Assembly: GCA_036491115.1 (NCBI GenBank)
Contig: DASXCQ010000082.1
Coordinates: forward strand, 8,235-72,234
DNA length: 64,000 nt
Direction: 5' to 3'
From: DATEPR01 sp036491115
GTDB lineage: Bacteria > Actinomycetota > Actinomycetes > Mycobacteriales > Pseudonocardiaceae
This document shows positions 42,621-50,728 of the stretch, in pieces. The notes under the pieces were generated by a model that saw nothing but the letters and a program-made list of their open reading frames with translations, ran no database searches and was not told the DNA's origin. The position numbers were made by a program, and so were the translations under genes. Numbering within the stretch: position 1 is the first letter of the stretch; every line of letters starts with the position of its first letter.

Positions 42621-43559
42621 TCAGTTGAACAGGGCGCTGACCGATTCGCCGTGGTGAATGCGACGCATCGCCTCGGCCAACACCGACGCCACCGACAACA
42701 CCCGTACCTTCGGGGTGCGCCGCCGCGCGGGCAAGGGCACGGTGTTGGTGCACACGATTTCCAGCACGTCGGGTTGGGCGGACAGCCGGGCCAGGCAGTC
42801 ACCGGCGAACAGGCCGTGCGTAGTGGCCACCCGAACCGAGGTGACGTCGCGTTCCCGCAGCCGCTCCAGCAGTTCGAAGATGGTGCTGCCGCGGGCGATC
42901 TCGTCGTCCAACACGATGACGTCCTTTCCGGTGACGTCGCCGATGATGGTGTTGATGGTGACGTGGTCGTCGGAGTGGCGTTCCTTCGCGCCGAACGCCA
43001 CCGGCAGGCCGAGCAGCCGGGCGAACGCGGCCGCGTCCTTGGCGTTGCCCAGATCAGGTGACACCACGATCGTGTTGCCCAGGTCCTGGCCGGCGAAGTG
43101 GCCGGCCAGTTCGCGCAGCGCATTGAGGTGGTCGACGGGGACGCTGAAGAATCCGTGCACCTGCGGCGAGTGCAGTGTCATGGTGAGCACCCGGCTGGCG
43201 CCCGCGGTGACGAGCAGGTCGGCGACCAGGCGGCCGCCGATGGAGATCCGTGGCGCGCCCTTCTTGTCCGAGCGGGCGTAGGCGTAGTGCGGCATCACCA
43301 CGGTGGTGCGGGCGGCGGACGCGCCCCGGGCGGCGTCCAGCATGAGCAGCAGTTCCACCAGATGTTCCTGCACGGGCGCGACCAGCGGCTGGATCAGGAA
43401 CACGTCCCGTTCCCGGCAGTTGGCGCGCAACTGCACCTCGATGCAGTCGCTGGCGAAGCGGTCGACCCGCACCGGCAGCAGCGGCACACCCAGGTGACCG
43501 CAGATCTCCTCGGCCAGTTCGGCATGGGCGGAACCACTGAACACGGCGATGTCGCGCAC
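42621..43559 (-). CDS. Ribose-phosphate pyrophosphokinase
   Basis: 312 residues, PRPP synthetase fold: flexible-loop region Y-A-R-S-D-K-K, V-V-S-P-D-L-G-N-A-K-D-A-A and the PRPP loop V-L-D-D-E-I-A-R-G-S-T. The standard bacterial Prs has F-x-Y-x-R-Q-D-R-K and D-D-M-I-D-T-G-G/A-T; the differences suggest a second, diverged isoenzyme rather than the housekeeping Prs. It makes PRPP from ribose 5-phosphate and ATP for nucleotide, His or Trp synthesis. GTG at 43559 with a GAGGGGG site. Confidence 0.85.
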   Translation of the reverse strand: MRDIAVFSGSAHAELAEEICGHLGVPLLPVRVDRFASDCIEVQLRANCRERDVFLIQPLVAPVQEHLVELLLMLDAARGASAARTTVVMPHYAYARSDKKGAPRISIGGRLVADLLVTAGASRVLTMTLHSPQVHGFFSVPVDHLNALRELAGHFAGQDLGNTIVVSPDLGNAKDAAAFARLLGLPVAFGAKERHSDDHVTINTIIGDVTGKDVIVLDDEIARGSTIFELLERLRERDVTSVRVATTHGLFAGDCLARLSAQPDVLEIVCTNTVPLPARRRTPKVRVLSVASVLAEAMRRIHHGESVSALFN

Positions 43560-43642
43560 GAGTCCCCCTCGTTGCGGTCCGCACCCGGTGTCATCGAACT
43601 GTCACACTGCGGAACCGGACGGTCGTCCTTACCGTATCGGTC

Positions 43643-44281
43643 ATGCGAACCGAGGGGGCCGGCAGGTGGCTGGTGGGCGGGTATCGGACGGTGTTCGCGG
43701 TGTCGGCCGCGATCGCGTTGGGCTGGCAGGCCCGCGACGCGGCGGCGACCGGCGCGCTGGGCAACTATTTCTCGTTCTTCACCATCGAGAGCAACATCCT
43801 GGGCACGGTGGTGTTGGCGTGGGGCGGGTTGGCGTTGCTGGCCGGATGGCGGGGCGCGCCGGACGTGCTGCGCGGCTCCGCGGTGGTGTATCTGGTGATC
43901 ACCGGTGTGGTGTACGCGACGCTGCTGGCCGAGTTGCCGGGTGAACAGCCGAACTCGTGGGTGAACACGGTGGTGCACCGGATCATGCCGATCGTGCTGG
44001 TGCTGGACTGGTTGCTCGCACCACCGGCCCGACCACCCCGACTACCCCGGGCGTGGTGGTGGTTGGTGTTTCCGTTGGCGTTCTGCGCCTACACATTGGT
44101 GCGCGGCCCATTCGTGGACTGGTATCCGTATCCGTTCCTGGATCCCCGGCCGCACGGCTACGGCCACGTCGCGGTGGGCGTGGTCGGGATCGCCGTCGGG
44201 TTCGTGGTGACGACGCTGCTGGTGTGGTGGGCCGGCTCGGCGTTGAGCCGCCGCGGTCAGCGGGTGACCGCCCTGCCGTAG
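43643..44281 (+). CDS. Pr6Pr family membrane protein
   Basis: 212 residues with six helices. The Pr6Pr (FAR-17a/AIG1-like) signature blocks are visible: F-F-T-I-E-S-N-I-L, V-I-T-G-V-V-Y-x-x-L-L, W-V-N-T-V-V-H-R-I-M-P-I and Y-P-F-L-D. The family is widespread in actinobacteria; relatives of AIG1 hydrolyse hydroxy-fatty-acid esters, but this activity is not shown for Pr6Pr. ATG at 43643, TACCGT at 43630-43635 seven bases upstream, so probably leaderless. The last 25 bases overlap the convergent WYL regulator gene. Confidence 0.85.
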   Translation: MRTEGAGRWLVGGYRTVFAVSAAIALGWQARDAAATGALGNYFSFFTIESNILGTVVLAWGGLALLAGWRGAPDVLRGSAVVYLVITGVVYATLLAELPGEQPNSWVNTVVHRIMPIVLVLDWLLAPPARPPRLPRAWWWLVFPLAFCAYTLVRGPFVDWYPYPFLDPRPHGYGHVAVGVVGIAVGFVVTTLLVWWAGSALSRRGQRVTALP

Positions 44282-45216
44282 CGGTCGGCCAGGGCCCGCA
44301 CCTTCGCGACCAGTTCCGGTGGTTCGGTGACCTCGAAGTCCAGATCCAGCAGTCCCAGGTGGACGGCGATGGAGTCCACCGACCCGCCGCCGGTGACCAG
44401 CACACACCGCTGCTCGTCGATCACCTCGACCACGCCGACGGCCGGGTTGATCCGCTCGGTCACGACGTCGGCCGGGGCGTGCACGACGATCCGCGCCCGG
44501 TACCGCCACGCCGCCGACGCGACACCACGGGTGACGTAGTCGACGACGTCCCCGCCGGGTGGTTCGCGGGGCGGGAACTTCGGCCCGGTCGGCACCCGCG
44601 GGGTGAGCCGGTCCACCCGGAACGTCCGCCACGCCGCCCGGTCGGTGTCCCACGCCAGCAGGTACCAGCGGCGACCCCAGTTGACCAGCCGGTGCGGTTC
44701 GACGGTGCGCAGGCTGGTGTTGTCGTGGTGGTCGCGGTAGTCCAGGCGCAGCCGCTCGTGGTCGCGGCAGGCGTTGGCCAGCGCGGTGAGCACGTCCGGG
44801 TCGACGGTCGGGCCGCCGTCCACGGTGACCCGAACCGTGTAGTCCTGCAGGGCACCGATCCGGCGGCGCAGCCGGTGCGGCAGCACCTGTTCCAGTTTGG
44901 CCAACGCCCGCACCGACGTTTCCTCGATACCGGTGACCGCCCCGGCGGTGGCGACCCGCAGCCCGATCGCGACGGCGACGGCTTCGTCGTCGTCCAGCAG
45001 CAGCGGTGGCAGCGCGGCCCCGGCGCCCAGCCGGTAGCCGCCGGTGACCCCGGTGCCGGCGTGCACCGGGTAGCCCAGGCCGCGCAGCTTGTCCACGTCG
45101 CGGCGCACCGTCCGGTCGGTCACGCCCAGCCGGTCGGCCAGTTCGGCACCCGACCATTCCGGGCGGCCCTGCAACAGCGACAGCAGCCGCAGCAGCCGCG
45201 CCGAGGTCTCCAGCAT
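44257..45216 (-). CDS. WYL-domain transcriptional regulator (YafY/PafC-like)
   Basis: 319 residues. N-terminal winged helix (1-60; S-G-A-E-L-A-D-R-L-G-V-T-D-R-T-V-R-R-D-V) and a WYL domain (about 140-215; N-W-G-R-R-W-Y-L-L-A-W-D) with a C-terminal WCX extension. WYL proteins bind nucleic acids or nucleotides and act as regulators of DNA damage, defence or metabolism genes. No obvious target: the neighbours are Pr6Pr and an HtrA-like protease. Stands alone on its strand. Confidence 0.87.
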   Translation of the reverse strand: MLETSARLLRLLSLLQGRPEWSGAELADRLGVTDRTVRRDVDKLRGLGYPVHAGTGVTGGYRLGAGAALPPLLLDDDEAVAVAIGLRVATAGAVTGIEETSVRALAKLEQVLPHRLRRRIGALQDYTVRVTVDGGPTVDPDVLTALANACRDHERLRLDYRDHHDNTSLRTVEPHRLVNWGRRWYLLAWDTDRAAWRTFRVDRLTPRVPTGPKFPPREPPGGDVVDYVTRGVASAAWRYRARIVVHAPADVVTERINPAVGVVEVIDEQRCVLVTGGGSVDSIAVHLGLLDLDFEVTEPPELVAKVRALADRYGRAVTR

Positions 45217-45254
45217 TCCCGCAGTGTGGCAGGCATCCCGGACAGGACCTGTCC

Positions 45255-46181
45255 TCAGTCGGTGGTCAGTTCGGTGGGGGTGGCGAACACGTCGACCATG
45301 GCGCCGTTGCGCAGCACGGTCACCGGCAGCGGCACGCCGATCGCGTCGGCGAACAGCTGCCGCTGGATGCCCTGCGCGTCGGACACGGTGTCGCGGGCCA
45401 CGGACAGCACCAGGTCCCCGGCGTGCAGCCCGGCCCGGTCTGCCGGGCCACCCGCCACCACCTGCACCAGCCGCAGCCCGGCGGCCTGGCCGGTGCGCTG
45501 CGCCACGGCGGCCGGCAACGGCGCCGGCACCCCGACCACACCCAGATAGGCGCGGCGCACCCGCCCGTCGGACAGCAGTGTGGTGATGATCCGGTTGGTG
45601 GTGTTGTTGATCGGGATGGCCAGGCCCACGCCGATACCGGCCAGCGCGGTGTTGATGCCCACCACCCGGCCGGCCGAGTCGGCCAGCGCGCCACCGGAAT
45701 TGCCCGGGTTGAGCGCCGCGTCGGTCTGGATGACGTCCTCGATGACCCGGCTGGCCCGCCCGGACTCCACCGGCACGGCCCGACCCAGGGCACTGACCAC
45801 ACCGGCGGTGACCGAACCGGCCAGGCCCAGCGGATTGCCCACGGCCACCACGAGTTGCCCGACGACCAGCCGGTCGGCGTTGCCCAGCACGGCCGCGCCC
45901 GGCGCCGGGCTCCGCGCGCGCAGCACGGCCAGGTCGGACAGGCCGTCGGCACCGACCACATCGAACGTGGACTCGGTGCCGTCGGCGAACACGGCGGTGC
46001 CCTCCCCCGCCGAGCCGACCACGTGCGCGTTGGTCAGCAGGAATCCGTCGTCGGTGAACACGACCGCCGAGCCGGCGCCGCGCCGCATGCGAACGCTGGC
46101 CACGTGCGGGGTGACCGACTTGGCGACCGCGATCACCGTACGGGAGTAGGCGTCCAGCGCGCCGGTGTCATCGTCGAGCAC
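45255..46181 (-). CDS. HtrA-like serine protease with PDZ domain, no export signal
   Basis: 308 residues. Trypsin-like S1C domain with the complete triad His53 (TNAHVV), Asp83 (LSDLAV) and Ser162 (GNSGGA), then a single PDZ domain (about 215-300; A-G-L-H-A-G-D-L-V-L). Most HtrA/DegP proteins have a signal peptide or membrane anchor; here the protease domain begins within about 20 residues and no hydrophobic segment precedes it, so a cytoplasmic location is predicted. GTG at 46181 with TGGAGG eight bases upstream. An AT-rich promoter region (46195-46215) follows. Confidence 0.86.
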   Translation of the reverse strand: MLDDDTGALDAYSRTVIAVAKSVTPHVASVRMRRGAGSAVVFTDDGFLLTNAHVVGSAGEGTAVFADGTESTFDVVGADGLSDLAVLRARSPAPGAAVLGNADRLVVGQLVVAVGNPLGLAGSVTAGVVSALGRAVPVESGRASRVIEDVIQTDAALNPGNSGGALADSAGRVVGINTALAGIGVGLAIPINNTTNRIITTLLSDGRVRRAYLGVVGVPAPLPAAVAQRTGQAAGLRLVQVVAGGPADRAGLHAGDLVLSVARDTVSDAQGIQRQLFADAIGVPLPVTVLRNGAMVDVFATPTELTTD

Positions 46182-46325
46182 CTCCCACCGCCTCCATTAC
46201 ATGATTACTTGATTGCCGTTGGGTCCATGCTGCACCCGGACGGCGGGTGCCGGCAGGTAAGTCCGCTGGTGGCGAACGCGGCCTGGCCCGGCCGGGGTCG
46301 CCCGACTGGGCTAACGTCCACGGTC

Positions 46326-46886
46326 ATGGCCGACAACGCCACCCTGCACGACGAACCGGTCCGGGCCGACCCACTGCTGCCCGACCCCACCGAACTGGCC
46401 AAGCTGGGCAACCCGCCCGACGGCTACCGGCACCGTCCCAAGCACGTCGAACCCGCCGACGGCCTGGCCCTGCCCGGCGGCTACCTCAAGTGGTACGACG
46501 TGTACGACGCCGACGACGTCATCCCGCTGGAGACCCGGGACCAGGCCCGCGACTATCTGCGCGGTGAGGCCTCCACCGGCGGCCTGAACCTGCGCGGCGA
46601 GCTCGGCTACGTGATCCTGCACCGCTGCGGCACCGACGGGTACTTCCTGATCGCCTGCACCTGGCGCAACGCCAACGAGATGTGGCAGTCGGTGTACTGG
46701 CGGGAGGGCGACGACGCGTTCGCCCCGGTGTCCCGCGAACCGGGCGGGCACCTGGCCACCCAGTGCGTGTGGGAACTCGCCGCGACCGTCCACGAACGGC
46801 TGGCGTGGATCCGCTACCTGCGTTCCGACCACGACGAACAGGCCAAACGCACCTACCTGGCCGACCAGTACACCGGCGAGGCATGA
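46326..46886 (+). CDS. Conserved hypothetical protein
   Basis: 186 residues, no recognised family. Soluble and acidic, with a Trp/Tyr-rich central part (GGYLKWYDVYDADDV, then GYVILHRCGTDGYFLI, WRNANEMWQSVYWREGD). The ordered composition and codon pattern support a real gene. ATG at 46326 with TAACGT at 46312-46317 eight bases upstream. It stands between the HtrA-like protease and the decayed SET gene, with no evident partner. Confidence 0.65.
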   Translation: MADNATLHDEPVRADPLLPDPTELAKLGNPPDGYRHRPKHVEPADGLALPGGYLKWYDVYDADDVIPLETRDQARDYLRGEASTGGLNLRGELGYVILHRCGTDGYFLIACTWRNANEMWQSVYWREGDDAFAPVSREPGGHLATQCVWELAATVHERLAWIRYLRSDHDEQAKRTYLADQYTGEA

Positions 46887-46985
46887 CGGCTCGGCGCCGG
46901 ATCTGACGCCCCCGGCGACGCGGGACGGCAGGCGTGGCGCAGCCGGACCCCGGTGCGGCGCCCCTCGCCCGCCGGCGCTGCACCG

Positions 46986-47287
46986 TCAGTCGGTGTTGAT
47001 CCGGTCCAGCAGGGCCGGGCTCCAGTGGTCGCCGTAGGCGCGGCGCAGTTGCGGCAGCCGCGGATGGGCCGGGTCGAGCAGCAGGTGTCGGCCGGCGGCG
47101 ACGTGAGGCTGCTGTAGGGCGGGGTCAGCCCGGCGAGGGTGGCGTCGTCGATCACCGGCCCGCCGAGGCGCTCCACCACGTCGCCGGTGTTGATCGCGGC
47201 GGTGGCGTACAGCCCGCTGCCCTGGATCGGCGACCGTCTGACGGTGGCGTGCGGGGTGAGCCAGCAGCGGTCCGGGTAGCCGATCAT
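46986..47287 (-). pseudogene. Remnant of a SET-domain protein gene
   Basis: From ATG 47287 the frame gives a SET N-terminus (SPIQGSGLYATAAINTGDVV, LGGPVI, PPYSSLT). Near 47101 a single missing base shifts the frame; in the new frame it continues A-A-G-R-H-L-L-L-D-P-A-H-P and then jumps to a C-terminal-like end LRRAYGDHWSPALLDRI, stop at 46986. The central catalytic part (the N-H-S-C-x-P-N region and Cys-rich post-SET) is deleted. Family: bacterial SET methyltransferases acting on protein lysines. The start overlaps the stop of the coiled-coil gene (ATGA), so the pair once was an operon. Confidence 0.75.
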
Positions 47288-48471
47288 GCGTCGCCCTCGT
47301 GCCGGGCCAGGAGCGCGTCCAGGTGGGCTTCGGCTCGTTGGGTCCTGGCCAGCAGTTGCGTCTTCAGTTCTTCGGCCGCGCCGACCCGCTGGTCGGCCGT
47401 GCGTTCGGCGGCCTGGAGTGCCGCCGTGGTCTCCGCGCGCTGCCGGGCCAGTTCCTTCTCGAAGGCGGCCTCCCGTTCCCCGGCCTGCCGCCGCTCCGAC
47501 TCCCGCGCCTGGACCAGTTCCTGTCGAACGGCGGCCAACTCGGCCCGAACCCGATCGGCTTCCGCGCGGGCGTCGGCGGCGACCTGATCCGACCGCCCGG
47601 CGGTCAACTCGGCGGCCCGCGCCACGGCGACGTTCTCGTCCCGCTCCCGCTGGGCGGCCGTGACCTGTTCGGCAGCCCGCTCCTGAACGGCGGCGATCTG
47701 CTCGGCGGCCTGGTCCTCCGCAGCGGCGATCCGTTCGGCCGTCTCCTGCTCGTGTTGCCCGATCCGTTGGTCGGCGCGGACCTTGGCCTGTTCGGTGAGG
47801 TCGGTGGCGTCCCGGCGGATCGCGGCGATCTCGTCCTCGGCCTCGACCTTCACGGTGGCCAGTTCGTCCTCGGTCCGCCGCACGGTTTCCGCCGCCTCGA
47901 CAACGGCTACCTGTTGGGCGGCAAGGGCGTCGTCGGCGACCTGTTCGGCCTGGGTGGCCGCGTCGACGGCGTCCTGGGCGGCGGCGTCGGCCTGCTCGCG
48001 GGCGCGTTCGGCGGCGCGGCGGCGCTGGTCGGCCTTGGCGAGATCGGCCTGGGCGGCGGCGATGCGCCGGGCGGCGTCGGTGCGGACGGCGTCGAGTTCG
48101 GCGGCCACGGTGGCCGGGTCGGTCATGGTGTCCAGTTCGCGGACCACGCCGCTCAACGAGGTGGTGAGTTCGGTGACCAGTAGCCGGATCCGAGTGGTCA
48201 ACTCATCGGCCCGACCGTGCGCGGCGGAGGCGGGCGTCCCCTGGGCCTCTTTCGTCACGGTGACGGTTGGCTGCTGCGCCTCGGCGTCGCGAATACGTTG
48301 GCGTTCCCGCCAGGCTCGCCACCGGGTGTGCTCGGGCAGATCGCAGTACTCGGGCGGCCGTCCCGGCCCTCCGGTCCGCAGTACGGGCCGTTCGCAGCCG
48401 GGATATCCGCAGCTCAGGGCAACAATCGCGGCGGGGCTTCCCGAGCCGTTGGCAGTTTCGTCGATCGACAC
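47284..48471 (-). CDS. Zinc-knuckle plus long coiled-coil protein
   Basis: 395 residues, no named function. N-terminal Cys/His-rich block (about 20-60): C-G-Y-P-G-C-E-R-P, GRPPEYC-D-L-P-E-H-T-R-W-R-A-W-R-E-R-Q, a likely small zinc finger. Then residues about 88-395 are almost continuous Ala/Glu/Arg/Gln heptads predicted to form a coiled coil. The zinc block resembles that of the protein at 8835-9290. The gene is followed by the SET remnant with a four-base overlap. A DNA-organising or scaffolding role is a guess. GTG or ATG start at 48471; AT-rich DNA precedes it. Confidence 0.7.
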   Translation of the reverse strand: MSIDETANGSGSPAAIVALSCGYPGCERPVLRTGGPGRPPEYCDLPEHTRWRAWRERQRIRDAEAQQPTVTVTKEAQGTPASAAHGRADELTTRIRLLVTELTTSLSGVVRELDTMTDPATVAAELDAVRTDAARRIAAAQADLAKADQRRRAAERAREQADAAAQDAVDAATQAEQVADDALAAQQVAVVEAAETVRRTEDELATVKVEAEDEIAAIRRDATDLTEQAKVRADQRIGQHEQETAERIAAAEDQAAEQIAAVQERAAEQVTAAQRERDENVAVARAAELTAGRSDQVAADARAEADRVRAELAAVRQELVQARESERRQAGEREAAFEKELARQRAETTAALQAAERTADQRVGAAEELKTQLLARTQRAEAHLDALLARHEGDA

Positions 48472-48546
48472 CAGAGTATCGTAGCATAACGTTAATAATC
48501 ACAACGAAACATATTGAACTCGTAGATGTGCCCACGATCATCACCA

Positions 48547-48567
48547 CCGATAAGTGAACATTATCGG
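48547..48567. repeat. Inverted repeat upstream of the coiled-coil gene
   Basis: CCGATAA-N7-TTATCGG in an AT-rich intergenic region. Could be an operator for the coiled-coil gene or a second hairpin of the map terminator region. Confidence 0.5.
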
Positions 48568-48585
48568 CGGTCAGCGAAGAGGAGA

Positions 48586-48617
48586 CCGCCCCGCCGGAGA
48601 CCGGTCCGACGGGGCGG
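48586..48617 (-). terminator. Intrinsic terminator of map
   Basis: 12-bp GC-rich stem (48586-48597 with 48606-48617, one G-U wobble) with an eight-base loop, 15 bases after the methionine aminopeptidase stop. Confidence 0.8.
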
Positions 48618-48631
48618 GGTCGCGACGAATC

Positions 48632-49396
48632 TCAGGGACGAGTGAGCACCAGAGGCCCCTCGTCGGTGATGGCGACGGTGTGCTCGGCGTGCGCGGTGCG
48701 GGACCCGTCGGCGGACCGGATCGTCCACCCGTCCCGGTCGAACGTGATCTTGTCGGTGGTGGCGGCGAACCACGGCTCCAACGCCAACGTCAGACCGGGC
48801 CGCAACAACAGGCCACGTCCGGGCCGCCCCTTGTTCGGGATGTGCGGTTCCTCGTGCATGGTGCGCCCCAGACCGTGCCCGCCGAACTCGGTGTTCACCG
48901 GGTAGCCGTAGCCGGCGGCGACCGCGCCGATCGCGGCCGACACGTCACCGAGCCGGTTGCCCGGCCTGGCGGCGGCGATACCCGCGGCCAACGCATCCTC
49001 GGTGGCGCGGACCAGCCGCGCGTCCTCGGCCGATGCGGTGCCGACGATGACGGTACGGGTGGCGTCGGCGACCCAGCCGTCCACCGACACGGCGAGGTCC
49101 ATGCTGAGCACGTCCCCGTCGCGCAGGGAGTAGTCGTGCGGCAGCCCGTGCAGGACGGCGTCGTTGACCGACAGGCAGATCATGTTGCGGAACGGACCGT
49201 TGCCGAACGAGGGGGCGTAGTCCCAGTAGCAGGACTCGGCGCCGCGCTGCGCGACCCGGTCGCGGACGTGCTGTTCCAGTTCGAGCAGGTTGACGCCCAC
49301 GGCGGCGCGCTCGCTCAGGTCGGCCAGCACCGAGGCGACGAACCGCCCGGTGACACGCATCCGCTGGATCTCGGGGGGCGACTTCAACTCGATCAA
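48632..49396 (-). CDS. map: Type I methionine aminopeptidase
   Basis: 254 residues. Pita-bread fold with the metal ligands in the usual places: Asp in L-S-M-D-L-A-V-S-V-D-G-W-V-A-D-A-T (two Asp), His in H-G-L-G-R-T-M-H-E-E-P, and two Glu (A-L-E-P-W, H-A-E-H-T). Removes N-terminal Met from nascent proteins. Start chosen at TTG 49396 (IELKSPPEIQRM), because G-T-G-A-G-G lies six bases upstream and the longer reading from 49408 would use this site as codons. Probably a second copy, since it is separate from any ribosomal protein cluster. Shares operator-like repeats with the divergent XRE gene. Confidence 0.9.
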   Translation of the reverse strand: MIELKSPPEIQRMRVTGRFVASVLADLSERAAVGVNLLELEQHVRDRVAQRGAESCYWDYAPSFGNGPFRNMICLSVNDAVLHGLPHDYSLRDGDVLSMDLAVSVDGWVADATRTVIVGTASAEDARLVRATEDALAAGIAAARPGNRLGDVSAAIGAVAAGYGYPVNTEFGGHGLGRTMHEEPHIPNKGRPGRGLLLRPGLTLALEPWFAATTDKITFDRDGWTIRSADGSRTAHAEHTVAITDEGPLVLTRP

Positions 49397-49417
49397 CGGG
49401 CACCTCACGAACAGCCG

Positions 49418-49460
49418 GGTATAATAATACCGAGCTTAGCGGTGGTGGTATTGAAATACC
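49418..49460. promoter_or_regulatory. Two tandem GGTAT-N4-ATACC palindromes between map and XRE gene
   Basis: Copy 1 at 49418-49431 (GGTAT-AATA-ATACC), copy 2 at 49447-49460 (GGTAT-TGAA-ATACC), centres 29 bp apart. Copy 1 overlaps the likely -10 of map on the minus strand; copy 2 ends five bases before the XRE -10 (TACCCT, 49466-49471). Probable operators of the XRE protein. Confidence 0.7.
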
Positions 49461-49477
49461 AGCCGTACCCTGACGGA

Positions 49478-49756
49478 GTGGTCCGCAACCCGCTCACCCC
49501 CGAACAGCTCGCGGCCGGCCGCAGGCTCGGGCGACTGCTGCGGGACGCGCGAGCCGGCCGCGACCTCACCCACGTCGCCCACTCCGCCGGCATCTCCCCG
49601 GAAACACTGCGCAAGATCGAAACCGGACGCCTGCCCAGCCCGGCGTTCGGCACCATCGCCTGCCTGTGCGACGTGCTCGACCTACCCATCCAGGACCTCG
49701 CCGCCCAGTGGCGCGACACGCTACGCCCCGCCCCGATCGCGGCTACCGGCGCTTGA
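49478..49756 (+). CDS. Small XRE-type helix-turn-helix regulator
   Basis: 92 residues, nearly all one HTH_3-like domain: L-T-P-E-Q-L-A-A-G-R-R-L-G-R-L-L-R-D-A-R followed by the helix-turn-helix (LTHVAHSAGISPETLRKIE) and a C-terminal helix pair. The pattern is known from actinobacterial regulators encoded next to type I methionine aminopeptidases. GTG at 49478 six bases after TACCCT, without a ribosome site, so leaderless. Likely represses itself and map through the paired palindromes. Its end overlaps the GNAT gene by 14 bases (convergent). Confidence 0.82.
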   Translation: MVRNPLTPEQLAAGRRLGRLLRDARAGRDLTHVAHSAGISPETLRKIETGRLPSPAFGTIACLCDVLDLPIQDLAAQWRDTLRPAPIAATGA

Positions 49757-50687
49757 CCTGCGGCACGTCCCGGGTGAACTCGCGAAACCCGACCCCGTAG
49801 TACAGGGCCTTCGCCGCCGGATACGCCGGCGCACCCAGACAGCTCACGATCATCGTGTCCGCCCCGGCCGCCCGCACCACACGCATCCCGTGATACAGCA
49901 GCGCGCTACCCAGATGTCGCTGCCGGAACCCGGCATGGGTGCCGACCGGCTCGAACTCCGCCGTCCGGTTCGCCTCGTCCCACCACATCATCGCCGTCGC
50001 CGCCAACGTCCCGTCCGGCGCCTCGACCAGCACGTGCAAATCGTCCCGGTAGGGCCACATCGGACGGACGTTCGCGTAGCTGACCTCGGTGAAACTGGAG
50101 GGATGCCAGGCATCCCGGTGCGCCCGCACCGCACCCCCGGCGCCGACCTCGGCGGCCGTGCGGAACCGGAACCCGTCCGGCAACACAGGTTCGGGCACGT
50201 CGGCCAGGTCGCGCCGGTTCATCTGCAGCCAGTACCCGTCGTCGGACGCGGTCCGCTCGTCCACCGAGTAGCCGTGCGCGGCCAACCGGGCCAGGGCGTC
50301 GGCGTCGACCGCGCGAGCCACCGACCGCAGTTCGACGCCGCCGGCCGAGGCATCGGCCCAGTCCAGGACGTCGTCCAACACGCCGGGCCGGTCCGGGTGG
50401 ACCTGCCAGGCCAGGTAGGCGTGGGTGAACTCGTTGTACTCGCCGTCGCTGCGCAACACCCGGTAGGGCAGGAACAACCACCCCCACCCGACGACATCGC
50501 CGCCCTCGCGCCACAGCTGCCGCCGCCACGTGTCACCGACCAGCGCGTGATCCTTGCCGTACACCCACGCCAACTCGCCGACCGTGCACTCGTTGTTGGT
50601 GAGCTCCGGCCGCACCGCCCACACCTGCCCGGCAAGGCCCTGCATCAGGCGGATGTCGGCCGGGCTGAAGTCGATCACGTCACCCAT
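49743..50687 (-). CDS. GNAT-family N-acetyltransferase, two-domain
   Basis: 314 residues with two GNAT-like halves. The C-terminal half has the acetyl-CoA loop H-A-G-F-R-Q-R-H-L-G-S-A-L-L and the S-C-L-G-A-P-A-Y-P-A-A-K-A-L-Y-Y-G-V-G-F-R-E pattern; the N-terminal half (about 15-150) is degenerate. Similar tandem GNATs include mycothiol synthase-type enzymes, but no specific substrate can be given. ATG at 50687 (upstream start at 50693 possible), CAGTGT six bases before it. Confidence 0.8.
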   Translation of the reverse strand: MGDVIDFSPADIRLMQGLAGQVWAVRPELTNNECTVGELAWVYGKDHALVGDTWRRQLWREGGDVVGWGWLFLPYRVLRSDGEYNEFTHAYLAWQVHPDRPGVLDDVLDWADASAGGVELRSVARAVDADALARLAAHGYSVDERTASDDGYWLQMNRRDLADVPEPVLPDGFRFRTAAEVGAGGAVRAHRDAWHPSSFTEVSYANVRPMWPYRDDLHVLVEAPDGTLAATAMMWWDEANRTAEFEPVGTHAGFRQRHLGSALLYHGMRVVRAAGADTMIVSCLGAPAYPAAKALYYGVGFREFTRDVPQVKRR

Positions 50688-50728
50688 GGCCACACACTGC
50701 CAGCCCCGATACGCGGCGGTCGACCGGA

